Part shown: piece after piece, positions 1 to 11,800 of the stretch
How positions within the stretch are numbered: position 1 is the stretch's first letter
Layout: the number at the start of each line of letters is the position of its first letter
From: Adineta steineri
Taxonomy: Eukaryota > Rotifera > Eurotatoria > Adinetida > Adinetidae
DNA length: 64,000 nucleotides
Reading direction: 5' to 3'
NCBI GenBank assembly: GCA_905250115.1
Contig: CAJNOI010000137.1
Coordinates: forward strand, 133,928 to 197,927
The notes under the pieces: model-generated
The model's input: only the letters and a program-made list of their open reading frames with translations
Database searches by the model: none
What the model was told of the DNA's origin: nothing
Program-made: the position numbers and the translations under genes

Positions 1-3000
1 AGAAAAAAATTCTATGTAGTTTTCAAAGCTAATTATAAATGGGAAAAAATGACATATATTCAGAAAAGATTCTTTGTATCGTTTATTTATATATCAAGTT
101 TATGCCTTTGGCTAACAAAGTATTTATTTTCACTACTTATTATCTAAATTTATATGATTACGGTAACTGACGAAAGAATAGAAAAATGGTTTTCAAGAAT
201 GTTCTGAAAGCATCACGTTGACTGCAATATGGTTCTATAAAAAACTTCTCAATATATGATCTTTCTAAAAACATCAATGGATTTATTCTTTTACTAAATA
301 ACCCATAATACTATTGATGTGAAATCCCACGACTTTTTTGAAAAAGAAGAGAAAGATATTGTCGAACTATTACTATTTTATCGGTACCATGAAAAAGCAT
401 CCGCATAAATGTCAGTATAACATATAATTATCTTTAGAAAAATTTTATTCTTACCGATGTATGTGATATAGTTTAGAAAAATAAAGTTTTGAAGGTTAGG
501 AAAATACACAAAAGATAAAAAGAATCGGAATATGAATTGAATCTATTCTTTTATATCAAAAGATAAATAATAGACCTAAGTAGTTTTTATATAGTGATGC
601 GATAATTACTAAACATGAAAAGAAAATCGAATAAAGATTTATGATAAACATGTCAGGTTTACTGCATAACCTCATTTGGTTCTTATATAGTCGTATCAAA
701 AAATATTTTTAATACTATATTACCCTCTCATTTATCAAAGACATCCTCTTCAAAGAAAAGCAAGCATCTTTCAAAATCTTAAGTCTTTTTTCTATTTTTT
801 AATAAAATAACTGATGGAAACTAGGAATACAACAATTTTCGTTTGATTATTATTATTATAAATTTCTAGTATACAGGTATTCATATGTGAATTGTTATAT
901 CAACATCGTATACTCACTCTCATATTATCTTGTCATAATATATATGATGTATCTAGAGGTTTTTGTGACGATGGAGAAGAAAAGATAAATCTAAAACAAT
1001 AATAAAATTAAGTTTATAATACCGAACGAAAAAAACAACAGCAGCGAGCGTATAATCAGTATCTTTTCTAATATATCCAACTAACCGCGTATAGTTTTAC
1101 GCTTACTCTATGATGAATAATTACCCATATGGTTCCATACATAATGATATAAAATATTTCGATGAAAAATATAGAGAATTATTATTTTCTATATGAATGG
1201 TTCCAAAAAATCTTTTTAAGTGCATTTTCTTGTTGATTATTTTCATTACCAACAACTGATAAAAACTGGTTCTCAAATATTTTATCTGTACAGAAGATGT
1301 CACTGGTATTTTTCTTGCTTGCTAATGTTCTGATAGACCCAAATATAGCTACAGTCGCAAAATAATATTACATGGTACACGTTCTGCTAATTGACATTGA
1401 AGAATAAGTTCTTCCTTTGGTATTCTCTCTTTTGCTGTTCTAAACAGAGTGTAATGTAGTTACATTAATGATGAGAATGAAAAAGTAATTATAATATTTT
1501 CGTTCTTCTATTTACGAAGTCTAGAAATAAACAACTATTTCAAGATGATTACAGTTCAATCTTCATGAAGATAATATTTAAAGGGTGTCCCATATTTTAT
1601 AAATAGTATGAAAAATAAATAAATATCTAGTTTTCTTTTATACAATCAATACAAGGAGGACTCATTGCCAAAGTTTTTGTATATAACTTTGTTAGTAACA
1701 CAAATATTTAACTACATATAATTTTACATTTTTATATGTCATTTGTAGAAAAAAAATGAAAAATATTTGTATGAACTGTTAAAATTAATCGTCATTCGCA
1801 TATTGTTTATAATGAATGAAAACGCGTATGTGGACAAATCATGAAATTTATTACAGTTTACGATTTTTCTATTTCAGTCAACTGTCAAGACTTCGACAAT
1901 GAGCATAATAAGTAATTTCTTATATTATGAAACATAAATTTCTTCTTCGATCAATACTATCATTTGCTCTTTTTTAACATTCTGTTTTCATATATTACAT
2001 GTTTTATTCCGATAAAAAGTAGTTGATCAACTTCGATTATTTATTAGAAGAAAGCAAAAGTAGTATTATTTGTTCATTATTTCATAAAATCTCATAGTAA
2101 GTATATTTTTTCATCCTATTTAGAATAAATGTGGGAACACTAGATTTAAATTTTATAATGTATTCACTTTTTGAGTACACAAAAAAAACTACGTATATAT
2201 TATATTCATTCAAATTGAATTTATTTTTCTTTAAGTTTTTTGCGAAAAAAAAACAAAATCTATTCATAATTGCTATACATTTTAAAATTAGAAAAAAAAG
2301 AAAAAGATACGTTCACCGGATGGTATAAAAATAGAATAGAACTCTATTTTAATATTTTGAGCATAAGTTTTTATCTGGATTAAATATCTGATTTATAGGA
2401 AGTATGAAAAGCATTCTTTATATTTTTGGCTACTTCCATGGTACTTGGGACAGGAAATACACAACATTCACCAAATTGTTTGAAACTTTCAGGAAACAAA
2501 CTTGATACTTCTCTCTATCGCTTCTAATAAGTGAAAATATCCATGTAGAAAAATAATCTTATTACATCAATAGATTGATGAAACTTGATTTTATAGAAAT
2601 CCTCCATAACTTCATCGAGGCGAATTTAGCAAGTACGCAAAAAAAATCTTACTTTTTTCTGATTAAAAAAATAGTGGAATCGGTTTGTTTTCTGAATAGA
2701 TTTTAATAAGGCAAGAAAAATTCTGCAAATTTTATTTTCAGTTTATGAATAAACCTTGTCATGTTGTTTATTCTATTTCAAGTCAACTCGATTATAAATA
2801 AGTTTGCAATTGTGATATTTGCTTTTCATTTTCAAACTAATTGATTTTCAGTCGATCGTTCTAGTAGTATTATCATAATATGCTCTACTAACAAAGAAAA
2901 AGAAATGCCTAATAGTGCATATATTTAGTTTGTTATTCATTTTCACACATAATATGTATTTATTATTTTTATATTCTATCGTAGTGCGTACTATGAGAAT

Positions 3001-3650
3001 GAAAAAATATCACGTGTTTTTTCTTGATCCAGTCAATTTCATTACTTATATTTTTTCATTTATCTATCTGTAATATCAAACAAGAAAGTTGCTATAGTTC
3101 GTACAGTTCGATCATATAATAAAATAAAGATATAATACGTTAATATTGTAATGATGAGAAATATAGACTTTATTTATAATTAGAATCAGTAAATGTCGTT
3201 TTTTTTTGTCGAGGCAGTGTACTTTTACACATCCATAAGGATATTATGTTGACGATATATGGTTTATCTAAATTCAACGAAATACTTTTCTGTAATTATC
3301 TGATATTTTTGAATATAATTTGAAAAATAGTTTTATTGACAATTATATATTACAAAGATTCTCATTAAGATCGAACACTTTTTCAACAGATGACTATTAT
3401 TTTGATTAGATTCTAATGAAAATAATAGTTTAATCAATAAAAATTAATTAATTAAAGAGAGATATCAAATCTTGTTCATCTTTTACTGTATAGGTGTATA
3501 TATAGCTTTTCAAAAAGTTTAGCAATATGGAATCGTTTAGAGATAAAGAAACACATATTAGAAATAGTAAATAAAATGTTAAATTTATTTCTTCGTACTA
3601 ATTATTTTCATAATTCTTTTCTTACTCTCCATTAAAAACAATTGCGAACA
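1..3650. other. AT-rich intergenic DNA, no gene seen
   Basis: Both strands hold only short reading frames rich in Ile, Phe, Asn, Tyr and Lys, as expected by chance at this base composition. I found no recognisable domain, no chain of exons with matching phases, no RNA gene and no clear transposon end. Homopolymer A and T runs are common. It ends at an assembly gap. Confidence 0.6.
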
Positions 3651-3750
3651 NNNNNNNNNNNNNNNNNNNNNNNNNNNNNNNNNNNNNNNNNNNNNNNNNN
3701 NNNNNNNNNNNNNNNNNNNNNNNNNNNNNNNNNNNNNNNNNNNNNNNNNN
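3651..3750. other. assembly gap, 100 N
   Basis: This is a run of exactly 100 N. A round length of this kind is the usual placeholder for a scaffold join of unknown true size, so distances across it should not be trusted. Confidence 0.97.
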
Positions 3751-3975
3751 ATTTAATACGCAATTTATTATTATTCATCTGAAATATATTCTTGTTATTT
3801 ATCAAAAACATAATAACATGCATATATTGCTTGTTTGTCATTGGTTAAATATTATATAAAAAATAACATATTTAAATATACTTTTACGTTGCGTTTGGAT
3901 TGATAGTTTGATATGAAGGGCGTAGTCCTGAATAATAATCATAATGATGTATAAAGGTGCATAATAGTATTGCCG

Positions 3976-3984
3976 TATATAAAG
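3976..3984 (+). promoter_or_regulatory. TATA box of the charged small-protein gene
   Basis: TATATAAAG is followed by a G run, an unusually good TATA box for this AT-rich DNA because the flanks (GCCG before, GGGGG after) are GC-rich. It lies 67 bases before the ATG at 4043, so a start of transcription about 30 bases downstream would leave a 5' leader of roughly 35-40 bases. A second similar string, TATAAAGG, lies about 25 bases upstream. Confidence 0.55.
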
Positions 3985-4042
3985 GGGGATATTTTATGAG
4001 TAGATCATTTATTATAAAGAAAAAATAAACTTATACATCAAT

Positions 4043-4351
4043 ATGGATCGTGAATTCAAAGGTAATCGTGAACGTGAGCGTGAACGTGAACGTGAAGGTG
4101 GCTTTGAAGGTGGTCGTGATCGTGGCTTTGAAGGTGGTCGTGAACGTGGATTTGAAGGCAATCGTGAACGTCAAGGTGAACGTGAACCAGGTCTCATCAA
4201 TGATTTTCGTCGTGAAGAAGGAAAAATCGAAGGTGAATTTCGAGATTTTGAAAGAGGTCATGAACAACGTGAAGCTGATAAATATGAGAATCGTGCTGAT
4301 AAATATGAACGAAGAGAAGATGAAGATTTCAATAAAGGACGTTTTCCATAA
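4043..4351 (+). CDS. small Arg/Glu/Gly-rich hydrophilic protein (102 aa)
   Basis: This is a single-exon frame. The N-terminal two thirds is a low-complexity array of Arg-Glu dipeptides (residues about 9-18) followed by three copies of a unit like GFEGGRER or GFEGNRER, encoded by tandem cgtgaa-type hexamers. The C-terminal third has two Ala-Asp-Lys-Tyr-Glu units and is strongly charged. There is no Cys or Trp, no signal peptide and no membrane segment, so the product should be soluble and largely disordered. The start is supported by the TATA box at 3976 and the end by AATAAA at 4445. In composition it resembles hydrophilin/LEA-like or RNA-associated charged proteins, but no family motif is present and no function can be assigned. 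An overlapping 109-codon frame starting at 4050 comes from the same repeats and is judged a shadow. Confidence 0.6.
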   Translation: MDREFKGNREREREREREGGFEGGRDRGFEGGRERGFEGNRERQGEREPGLINDFRREEGKIEGEFRDFERGHEQREADKYENRADKYERREDEDFNKGRFP

Positions 4352-4444
4352 ATTTTTTCATTTTTATTCGATCAATTAATCAAGCATTTTTGTTTACATA
4401 ATTATTTCTCATTTCATTTATAATTTATATTCTATTCAAATTTC

Positions 4445-4450
4445 AATAAA
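4445..4450 (+). terminator. polyadenylation signal
   Basis: AATAAA lies 94 bases after the stop codon of the charged small-protein gene, with a T-rich stretch following. A second AATAAA-like string occurs about 15 bases on. Confidence 0.4.
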
Positions 4451-4451
4451 A

Positions 4452-7400
4452 ATGCTTTAAAATAAATGTCGTGTCAGTTCGATCATTTTCTAATACAATA
4501 TTACTGCGAATCTGAAATGCGTTTATTTTGATTTTTATTTTGAAAATTTATAATAACTAAAAAATTACAGCCACAAATATCAGAAAAATTTATTAAACCT
4601 TAGTATTTAAATCAATTTTTATGTCTAGTAGAAGCAATCGACCTTGAAGATATTTTTTTAAATGAAATATCAGAAAGATACGTTTTAACGTTATTTGAGA
4701 ATTTCTTAATATTCATACTACAGGCCAACTCTAAATAATAATCGTAAACACATGTAGATAATATAAGTAGCATAAATGCACATATAGAGTATAGAGAAGT
4801 ATTTCAAGCACCAACATTAGAAATATTATGATGATAAATAGATTCGAGTCATATATCTTGTAGTAAGAACCGGTTATTGTCAAAATAAAATGAATTTGTA
4901 ATATCAATCTAATTATGATATCCATTTTGTCAACAGAGAATTATCAAAAAAATACATTAGTATGAAGATGAAATTAGTATTCATCTCAGCATAAATAACA
5001 GAGGTATTGTTCAGATATATACATTCCAATATATGCAACAATAGTTGATAATAATAGTGATGATATAGTAAACGTCATTGTTAGGAACTTTTGAAGTGTT
5101 GGTATACTATACGTTTATTGCTAGACAAATATACAATGTATGGATGAGCATAAGTGCCCATTTTCTTCTTAGCGCATAAAAACAAATATTACTTATTACA
5201 TGATAGATATTTTTTATGTTCTTAGATTCTTTATGTTGTGTTTTTATTTTCATTATAATTACACTATATACATATATAAAAATATATTTTATTATCAATT
5301 TGCTGTAAGTATCTTTTCTGTTATATATAATATTGTAACAATAAATTATAATATTCTCTAGACACGTAAATTCATCTGTGTCTGTCGGTGACATTGATAA
5401 ATTTGATAACTATAGCCTAAATGACCATTTGATAACAATAATACAAACGATCATACATCGATTATGGCACAAATCAATATATAACATACAGTATAGTTTT
5501 AACTATAAAAAACAGTTATTTTTGCATTCAAAAAGGATTCTAATATTAACTTTTTAAAATCTCGATTGTAGATTAAGAATATTCATCAGACAGTGTTATG
5601 AAATTGAGTGAATACGCACTAAGACATACGTAGAATAAATAAGCGAATCATCTAAATAGCTAGAAACGTATAAAATACAAACGACAAAATATCTGATTGC
5701 CATGCTTTTAAAGAATATGTTACCGATAGAAACGAGATAATTGAAATTTATATATTATTTATTTAATTCTAACAAGACTAAATTTCAATTTGAATAATAT
5801 TACTAAAATATAACAATGATTAAATCGATACGACATATTTATTAAAATAACTATATTATAAAACTACGCAAAAAAAAAGTCTATGAAGAAGTTCTTTTAA
5901 CTTATAGTATTAGTACAATTGTATATGATTATTTATCATATAATTAAAAACTAGATTTAGTTATTAATATCTTTTCTTCCGATGAAGTTCTTTATTTACA
6001 AAAGATTTCTAGGTGTTTTTCAATATATAAAATGAGTATAAACCTTCTTTATTTTTTTGACGTTTTTACAGTCTATTTCTATATTATATATGATTCGTGT
6101 TGACTTCAAACTGGGTTTTTACAGAAACATAATACACTTTAATTAAATAAGATAGAAAATAATTTTAAATATAAGACAAAATTTATGTTTATATCATAAA
6201 TTCAAGAAAACATTAATTTATCTTTTCTTTATTTTTATGAAAGAAGGTTTATTTATTCTAAATTTAATCTAGAAAAAACATGACATATCTGATTAAGCAT
6301 ATTCATCATTCTGTCACATATGCTTATAATGACAGATTTATACGACTAACTGTTCAAATAATATACTCGACCGATAAGTTCAAAACTTAGTTAATATGAA
6401 AATATTGGATAATTGATTAAATATTAATAAATCATAAATTGATGTCGTATGTTTTTGTGTCAAGAGAATATCGAATTATTAGTTAGATATAAATAAATAA
6501 ATAATAAATAGTGTTTTTCTCGTTTCTACATGATTAAATGCTCTTCTTCTGAATGATAGTACGTAAAGGTTAATTTACTTGGAAAGAAAGATGTTTCTTC
6601 TTTCATGAATATCTTTGGTGATCATGTAATAATTATCAAGAAGTCAATTTAATAAATAGATAAACTAGAAATATGATATTTAATATATGTTACATTATCA
6701 TATAAATGCATTCGTTCATATTTATCTCCTACATTATATGATAATTATATAACTTGTTTACTCATTTATTCTCTGTTGTTATAAATAGATATGAGCACTT
6801 AATACAATCTATTCAATTAGTATAATTTCAATATTTTAACAAAGTACATGTGAGTATTCAAGCGAACGTCCTTTTTTCAACATATACTACAATCTTTAAA
6901 ATTGATAAATACTATGAAAAGATCTTATTAAAACAACTGTAGCATATAAAAACAAAATGAAACATCTTCTAGAAAACAAAATTATTTCCTAAAACTAATA
7001 GAATCATCGAATTTTTTAATGGATTTATTTTAGTCAATATTTATGAAAGATAACAATTCAAGTATTTTCTTTTATTTGCATCTAACAATTTACAATAGAA
7101 TATTTTTAGATTCTTATACTAAACATACATCAGAAAAAATTGGAACTATTGTAATATAATTTCTTTGTTCGTTGCGTAGACAATCATCAATGAACATCCG
7201 CTTTTGATTTTGTTCTAAGCAAAAAAAAATATTCAATTGTCATACAAAACATTTTATTTTTATCACGAACACATGGTACTAGTTTCCATTAGAAGAATAC
7301 ACTAAAAAGGAATAATCTCGTTATGAATACTAAAAATAAATTTAATTCGATATTGCGTGTCATAATCTTACAAGCTTTCTTTTTATAGTTATTCCGACAT

Positions 7401-7662
7401 CGTTAATGATTCATGTAATATAAGACACCTAATTTATCATAATATATAAGATTCATTTCAAGTTTTTTTTTCGACGTAATTTTATAATGTTAGTTTCTTT
7501 TCTTTTTTTAATTGAATATTCATTTTACTAATTTAATAATAAAATAATAAGTATTTCTGCTTTTTCACTTCAATAGTATGTACACATACAGAGTTACTTC
7601 AGACAACGACAAATGAATAATGTAAAAACATCACTGAATAAATCATAAAAATTCTCAAATAT
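4452..7662. other. AT-rich intergenic DNA, no gene seen
   Basis: No coding, RNA or mobile feature could be supported. The longest frames (under 100 codons) have random-looking composition and no neighbouring exons in phase. Confidence 0.6.
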
Positions 7663-8877
7663 TTAACTACATGTTGATGTTTTATGTGAAGCCATTAATG
7701 GAATCATAGACGGAGCGGACATAGAACTTGCACGATCACGATCAATATGTTCATTATTTGTAACACTTATTTCACATGTTGGTCTTTTTGTTCGTCGAAA
7801 TGTTCCTGATAATCTCATACCATTATTAATATGATGTTTTTGTCTAAGATGATCATTTATTAAACCACCACATGTAATACAACAATGCCAATAATGTAAA
7901 TAACCTGCACGAAATTTTGATGACATAACACCATATATAAATGGATTAATACATGAATTACTCATAGCCATAAGATGAAAAGCAAAATAAAAATGAGGTA
8001 CATATTTTTGATCAAATATTTGATCGAGATACGGACGTAATATATTTATATATAATTGCATTGGAAACCAACAAACACCAAACATAATAACAACAATAAA
8101 ACACATTTTAATAACTTTTTGTTTGGATTTCTTAATTCTTGCATCACGTTCTGAATCAGCTTCGCCTGGTGCATGACTTTTATTTAATTGCCAACCAAGA
8201 CGTATATAAACCATTGATAAAACACTTAATGGAATAAAATAAATTATTGTTAATGTAGCTATATTATAGATAGTTTGAATAGATGGATATAATCCATTTG
8301 TTTGACATACTGTTTGAGTATATTCTTTTAAATCATTTAAATCTCGATGAAAACATATATGACTAATATGCATTTCGAAAAATATTGGTGAACTAAATAA
8401 AATTGAAAATATCCAAAGTATAATAATTAATAATCGACAATCTCTTCGTCTTAATTTGGGTTTTAATGGATAAATTATTGCTACATAACGATCAACTGAC
8501 ATCGCTATTAAAGTATAAACCGTACAAACTACAAATACGGATTGTGCAACTGATGTAAATTTACACATAAATATTCCAAATGGCCAATCAGATAAAAGAT
8601 AATCAGAAATTAGAACTATTGGAATACATAGTAACCCAATAAAAAGATCTGTGACAGCTAAATTTGCAATAAATAAATTTGTAACAGTTGTCACACCCAT
8701 ATAATGAAATACAGTTAAACATACAAGTGCATTACCGCCAACAGTAAGAATACTTAAAAGTGTATAGACAATAGCAGCAGTTCCTTGTAAATAAATTGGT
8801 GGAATTGGTGGTGCTGCATCAACATATGTTGCTTCAGGTATAGATGCATTGCATGTAATATTATATGTAGAATTCAT
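7663..8877 (-). CDS. rhodopsin-class neuropeptide GPCR, RYamide/luqin-receptor-like
   Basis: This is an intronless frame of 404 residues with all seven helices. The N-terminus carries three N-glycosylation sites (Asn2, Asn6, Asn10). Helix 1 has GNALVC, helix 2 NLAVTD, and the end of helix 3 VDRYVAI, a canonical DRY switch. Helix 6 has CWFP and helix 7 NPFIY after SNSCI. One Cys in the first outer loop (FMCKF) and Cys residues in the second outer loop can form the usual disulphide. The C-tail has a WHCCITC cluster suited to palmitoylation. Loop and helix 2-4 residues (TVTNLFIANLAV, DWPFG, YTLIAMSVDRYVAIIYPLKP) resemble the RYamide/luqin and NPY-like receptors of protostomes. The receptor should act in the plasma membrane through G proteins, and its peptide ligand cannot be read from sequence. 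The nearest neighbours are several kb away. Class confidence is high, subfamily moderate. Confidence 0.9.
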   Translation of the reverse strand: MNSTYNITCNASIPEATYVDAAPPIPPIYLQGTAAIVYTLLSILTVGGNALVCLTVFHYMGVTTVTNLFIANLAVTDLFIGLLCIPIVLISDYLLSDWPFGIFMCKFTSVAQSVFVVCTVYTLIAMSVDRYVAIIYPLKPKLRRRDCRLLIIILWIFSILFSSPIFFEMHISHICFHRDLNDLKEYTQTVCQTNGLYPSIQTIYNIATLTIIYFIPLSVLSMVYIRLGWQLNKSHAPGEADSERDARIKKSKQKVIKMCFIVVIMFGVCWFPMQLYINILRPYLDQIFDQKYVPHFYFAFHLMAMSNSCINPFIYGVMSSKFRAGYLHYWHCCITCGGLINDHLRQKHHINNGMRLSGTFRRTKRPTCEISVTNNEHIDRDRASSMSAPSMIPLMASHKTSTCS

Positions 8878-11800
8878 CGATTCTATAATTAGCTCTTACA
8901 CTTTTTTATTGCCTATGTACCATATAGTATGACTATCTATAATAATAGAACATAAATAAACAAAACAAAGAAGAAAATCCTGACAAATTATTATATTAAA
9001 AATGACGTTTCAAGAGCATACTTTGACACATCATTACATCTATTAAAAATAACTACCATAAATAACTGAATTTCGTCTTTTATTCTCAAAAGTCATTCTT
9101 TTTTTTTTCTTCTTCATTCTATTACTGAGTAAGAAAAAACAGATAATAAATATGTTTATTTGCATGCAATAAATTAGTGAGTGCGTTTTCATAACCTTTT
9201 TTCCTGTTCGAGAAGGTAATCTCTACTTCCTTCTATTAGTTCGCATATAAATTAAAAATGTAAAGAATGTCATAAAGTATCTTTCTTGCTTTTCATATAT
9301 AGATATACACATTTTTTTGAAATATCTGGACATGACATACCGAAGAAGACGACTTATCTATTCATTTTCTTTTGTTTCTATCGAATAAGTCGTTGAAATA
9401 TTGTAGAAAAAAATTAGTATGTAAAAGTCGTACTGGAACATCACAATCAACGGGTGGTTGATACAGATCAAGTTCTCTTTCAAGAAGAAAAGAGAAAGAA
9501 TGAAGAAAAAGAAAAAGAAAGAAAAAAGAAGAAATTCCATCTAATATTTTATCCTAATCTTGAACTCAATGATTTGCTATTCCTTAGAATCGATATAACT
9601 CAAGAGGCAACGCAACATATCAAAATAATAAATTCATATTTGTTAAGACACTATTTTTTTTTATTTTTTCGCTTATTCGTAACCTAAAAAAAGAAACATT
9701 ACCAATAAAACGAAGGTTATTTCTGCTCGTCAATATCGTTACACATATAATAATGAAATATGATGTGAATATAGAAAAAGAAATTACCATTATATTTAAG
9801 AGAAGCAAAAATACTAAATGACGTCAATTTTCTATACGCTCTTCAATGATAAAGTCTTCGAAAGAAGAAGAGAAAAGACACAAATTACAAGAGAAAAAAA
9901 AATGACATATATACATTTATCTAATTTAGAAAAAACAGGAACATTAAAATGCGTACTTTAACATGCTTTTTATATTATTGGAGGGTAGTTACATTAATTT
10001 ATTCGATTATGAAAGTAATAATTTCGCTAGATTCGATAAATAAAGTAATATATCTCAGGATTTTATTAAAAAACTTAATATATTAAAAACAGTATTAAGA
10101 TGCACTTCACATTTCCTTATCTGTCAAGTTCAATATAACTTCGATTGTCTCTATATTGTTCAGCATAAAAATAAAATCATCGAATAGTAATAAATAATTA
10201 GTATTATACAAAATAAAACAATGACGATTATCTCATCGAATAAAATCTAATAATCAAAAAAAAAGGTGATCATATATTTAAAAAGAAAAGTATATTCTAA
10301 TGCTGTCTATTACGCGGCAACACAAAATAATATTAAATCCGAGTTCTTTCGGTCATTTTTTTTTATGATTCGAGTAATTGATTCCTAACAATGGTTTACT
10401 AAACAAAACGATTAGTTAATCAATCATGCTTTAATTGGCAAAGCAAAAATAGAGAAAAAAAAAAGAAATCAATATTTTATTATATTTGACAGATTTTGCA
10501 TATATATTTTTATTTCATGTAAACCTATATTTTATACTGAGCATTCTATTATTAATATGCATGAAGAAAACCTAGACATATCTAATAAACAGATCGACTG
10601 ACATATGATTATGGTAAACAAAAAAAAAAGAAGAAATGGATTAAAACATCTCGTCTATTACTTACAAAATGATCTGATTATGAATACATGTCAACAAATA
10701 CCAATATTGCATACTTATAGAAAAAAAGAAGAAGAAGAAGTAGTCCTCGAACAATGAGAAAACAGAAAACTTGGATGAATATGTTAAAATAAGAGAGCGG
10801 AAAGTCAACGGGATATTCATATTTAGTAAAAAAACATGTTTCCTCACAAATACATACGTTGTTATGTTATACTAATGAACGACATACAGGGAAATAACTC
10901 GGATAAAAAGAAATCCACAATTACTTAATTCGAACTTGTTATAGAAGAATGCCTAATGTATGAATGAATATAAATACATCTTTTCTTATCATGCGTGCAA
11001 TAAAAACATCTTATATACATATTGTAAGAAATATATTTGGAATAATAGTTCTCTTTGTTAGTTTTTCTCTCCTCCTTCTTTTTGTTCCACTTATTTGGAC
11101 ATGACAGATATACAGAGTACTTGTCTTTTAACAGAATTAATAAGTAAACTAGTTAACTTTTACCGGACTATTCTTTCTTTTTTTTTCTCTTTTAAATTTC
11201 GTTATATAAAAGAATTATCAAAAGCTATTTTTATATGAAAAACAAAAAAATTCTTTATTAACATTCCTGTTTCTAAGTACGAGATTATCAACAGTGTGTA
11301 TAAATTATTCTATAGATTAGAAGTACAAAAAAAAGGATTGAAATAATAGAATAGCTTAGTAGTCAAGCATATATTTATTTAAATCTTAACTTAAACAAGG
11401 TTCTATCTATCACCTATAAAACTAAAAATAGAAATTTTCCTAGTACAATATTTGTTCTATCAAATGACATACTTAAAGAATGTTTTTACGTCCTTCTGGC
11501 AATTATAAAACTATCATTCTCAAACTGACATTCAATCAAATAGAATCTTTCTTATAATATTCTACCAGATCTATTTTCAGTACTCTATTTATCAACATAA
11601 TTATCATATGACTAAATTGACAAGCATAAAAGTGGTCTCTATTATATTAAACGTACTATCAGATAAGCGAATCGATGTTATGTATATCAGTCTGTAAATA
11701 GATCGTATCAAAAATTGTTCTGTCATATACTGTCAATCAAAACTACAAGCAATTTCTTATTATGAACACATGAATATTACAATAGTCTTTAATACAATCA

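Noticed and set aside
4031-4267. 78-codon Thr/Phe-rich minus-strand frame
   Set aside because: Antisense shadow of the hexamer repeats.
4050-4379. 109-codon Val-rich frame overlapping the charged protein
   Set aside because: Shadow frame created by the same hexamer repeats. The other frame begins first after the TATA box and has sensible composition.
9454-9687. 77-codon Lys/Glu-rich frame
   Set aside because: It is the translation of a purine tract; low complexity with no start context, exon partner or domain.
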